6,189 bases of DNA from Actinomycetota bacterium (GTDB lineage: Bacteria; Actinomycetota; Actinomycetes; Nanopelagicales; Nanopelagicaceae): contig WLNM01000067.1 in the NCBI GenBank assembly GCA_009699825.1, positions 1 to 6,189 on the forward strand, in the 5' to 3' direction. The notes below the pieces were generated by a model. That model did not search any database, was not told where the DNA came from, and was given only the letters and a program-made list of their open reading frames with translations. Positions 5,174 through 6,189 of the stretch are shown here, piece by piece; the stretch's first letter is position 1; the number at the start of each line of letters is the position of its first letter. The position numbers and the translations under genes were made by a program.

Positions 5174-5920
5174 ATGACAATCAAACTAATTCTTTTGCGC
5201 CATGGTGAATCCGAATGGAATGCAAAGAATTTGTTTACAGGATGGGTTGATGTGCACTTATCCGCATCCGGTGAATCAGAAGCAAAGCGTGGTGGTGCAC
5301 TTCTTGCAGAACGTGGCTTATTGCCTGATTTAGTACACACATCACTTTTGCGTCGTGCGATTCATACGTCTCAATTAGCACTGGATGCATGTGATCGTCA
5401 TTGGATTCCTGTTTCACGTTCATGGCGTTTAAATGAACGTCACTATGGCGCACTCCAAGGAAAAGATAAGAAAGAAACCCTTGCCGCATATGGCGAAGAA
5501 CAATTTCAATTATGGCGCCGATCTTTTGATGTTCCACCACCACCGATTGAAGATGGATCAGAATTTAGTCAAGCAAAAGATCCTCGATATGCAGATCTTG
5601 GGAGCAATCTTCCAAAGACAGAGTGCCTTAAAGATGTTGTAACACGCATGTTGCCGTACTGGCACGAAAACATCGCACCAGATTTATTGAGCGGGAAAAC
5701 AGTTCTTGTTACGGCGCACGGTAATTCACTACGCGCACTTGTGAAACATCTTGATGGTATTAGTGATGCAGATATTGCGGGACTAAATATTCCAACCGGT
5801 ATCCCGTTGTATTACGAATTAGGGGAAGATTTAAAACCACTTAAATCAGGCGGAGAGTATTTAGATCCAGCAGCTGCAGCTAATGCAATTACAGCAGTTG
5901 CGAATCAGGGAAAGAAGTAG
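5174..5920 (+). CDS. gpmA: 2,3-bisphosphoglycerate-dependent phosphoglycerate mutase
   Basis: A 248-residue glycolytic enzyme that interconverts 3- and 2-phosphoglycerate through a phosphohistidine intermediate. The catalytic motif LLRHGESEWN (7-16) supplies His10. The other expected active-site residues are in place: Arg61 in LLRRAIHTS, Glu88 in LNERHYGALQGK (86-97), and His182 in TAHGNSLR. Each sits 1-2 residues from its E. coli GpmA counterpart (H11, R62, E89, H184), and the length matches the family. The gene lies after mshA and the YbjN gene, as in mycobacteria, but without the LysE-type gene found between them there. It has its own candidate leaderless promoter, so it can be transcribed separately from mshA, and it ends 2 bp before the convergent phoU stop. 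Confidence 0.97.
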   Translation: MTIKLILLRHGESEWNAKNLFTGWVDVHLSASGESEAKRGGALLAERGLLPDLVHTSLLRRAIHTSQLALDACDRHWIPVSRSWRLNERHYGALQGKDKKETLAAYGEEQFQLWRRSFDVPPPPIEDGSEFSQAKDPRYADLGSNLPKTECLKDVVTRMLPYWHENIAPDLLSGKTVLVTAHGNSLRALVKHLDGISDADIAGLNIPTGIPLYYELGEDLKPLKSGGEYLDPAAAANAITAVANQGKK

Positions 5921-5922
5921 AT

Positions 5923-6189
5923 TTATTCGGCGGCGTATTCGCCGTTGACCAAGAAATACACGCGCTTGGCAATTGATACTGCATGGTCAGCACAACGCTC
6001 GTAATAACGGCCAAGCAGAGTGATATCGATAGTCATTTCGATGCTGTGAGGCCATTGACCATTTTGCATAGTTGCGAACAAGAATCGGTGAAGTTTGTCC
6101 ATTTCGTCATCATCTTGGTCTAATTCAATTGCGCCAACAGAGTCGTGTTGGTCAATTACTTTTCCTACTTTTTCAATGATACGTGTCGC
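5923..6189 (-). CDS. phoU: PhoU phosphate-signalling protein, C-terminal part
   Basis: Reverse-strand frame open from the right edge to TAA (5925 down to 5923), giving 88 C-terminal residues. It is partial at its N-terminus because the window ends. PhoU is an all-helical regulator that links the Pst phosphate transporter to the phosphate two-component sensor. The visible part matches the second three-helix bundle: a DDDEMDKLHR segment (26-35) supplies an E/D-xxx-D metal motif, and GRYYERCADHAVSIAKRV (60-77) supplies the second, Glu64 to Asp68 followed by His. The ending FLVNGEYAAE is typical of actinobacterial PhoU. The gene is convergent with gpmA; its promoter and any pst or sensor kinase partners lie outside the window. 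Confidence 0.92.
   Translation of the reverse strand, partial: ATRIIEKVGKVIDQHDSVGAIELDQDDDEMDKLHRFLFATMQNGQWPHSIEMTIDITLLGRYYERCADHAVSIAKRVYFLVNGEYAAE
5928..5947. terminator. Hairpin at the gpmA/phoU convergence, weak terminator candidate
   Basis: CGGCG (5931-5935), loop TATT and CGCCG (5940-5944) form a perfect 5-bp GC stem, extendable to 8 bp with two G-T pairs. It sits in the last codons of phoU, just downstream of gpmA. Neither strand has a proper T tract after it, so intrinsic termination is doubtful; the structure might still stall polymerase or protect 3' ends on both transcripts. Confidence 0.3.

Noticed and set aside
5235..5543. Reverse-strand open frame inside gpmA
   Set aside because: It is His/Met-rich with no recognisable domain, and is entirely covered by gpmA with intact catalytic residues.
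1..6189. tRNA, rRNA, CRISPR, insertion sequence or phage signatures
   Set aside because: Nearly every base is accounted for by protein genes. I saw no cloverleaf, no spaced direct repeats, and no transposase or integrase motifs.

Overview
The window looks like core chromosome of a streamlined, low-GC freshwater-type actinobacterium, most like the acI / Nanopelagicales group (Ca. Planktophila or Nanopelagicus). This taxonomic call is inference. It rests on a mycothiol glycosyltransferase (a thiol pathway confined to Actinobacteria), actinobacterial-type Fur/Nur, DsrE, YgfZ and PhoU proteins, A/T-rich codon use unusual for that phylum, and extreme compaction. The longest stretch with no coding sequence is 28 bp, and most neighbours overlap or nearly touch. 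There are no RNA genes, mobile elements, CRISPR arrays or long repeats.

Layout. (1) Positions 2-109 (+) are the unidentified C-terminal end of an upstream protein. (2) 124-1442 (+) is a two-gene operon: a Fur-family regulator that resembles the nickel regulator Nur, then a YgfZ-type folate-binding Fe-S maintenance protein, overlapping by 4 bp. (3) 1448-1816 (-) is a DsrE-family sulfur-relay-like protein, convergent with ygfZ. (4) 1845-3416 (+) is a three-gene overlapping operon: a 45-residue single-pass membrane protein, a nitrobindin-like haem-binding beta-barrel protein, and a class 3 (zinc) asparaginase. (5) 3426-5164 (+) holds mshA (first step of mycothiol synthesis) coupled to a YbjN-domain protein. 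(6) 5174-5920 (+) is gpmA (phosphoglycerate mutase). (7) 5923-6189 (-) is the C-terminal part of PhoU, convergent with gpmA and running off the right edge. Groups 5 and 6 resemble the mshA-YbjN-gpm block of mycobacteria and Streptomyces.

The most striking regulatory feature is a repeated start-site design. Four genes (fur-like, dsrE, mshA, gpmA) have a TA-N3-T hexamer ending exactly 6 nt before the ATG and no Shine-Dalgarno sequence, as expected for leaderless transcripts that begin at the start codon. Because 6+6 nt is in phase, the TAG or TAA at the head of each hexamer is an in-frame stop just upstream of the ATG, and in two cases it is also the stop codon of the preceding gene. Genes inside operons lack this motif and instead overlap their upstream neighbour by 1-8 bp.

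Functionally the set leans toward metal, redox and sulfur housekeeping (Nur/Fur, YgfZ, DsrE, nitrobindin, MshA), plus central carbon and phosphate control. I see no clear novel multi-gene system. The best candidates for new biology are the unlisted small membrane protein, the back-to-back divergent promoter pair at 1817-1844, and the promoter/stop-codon fusion.
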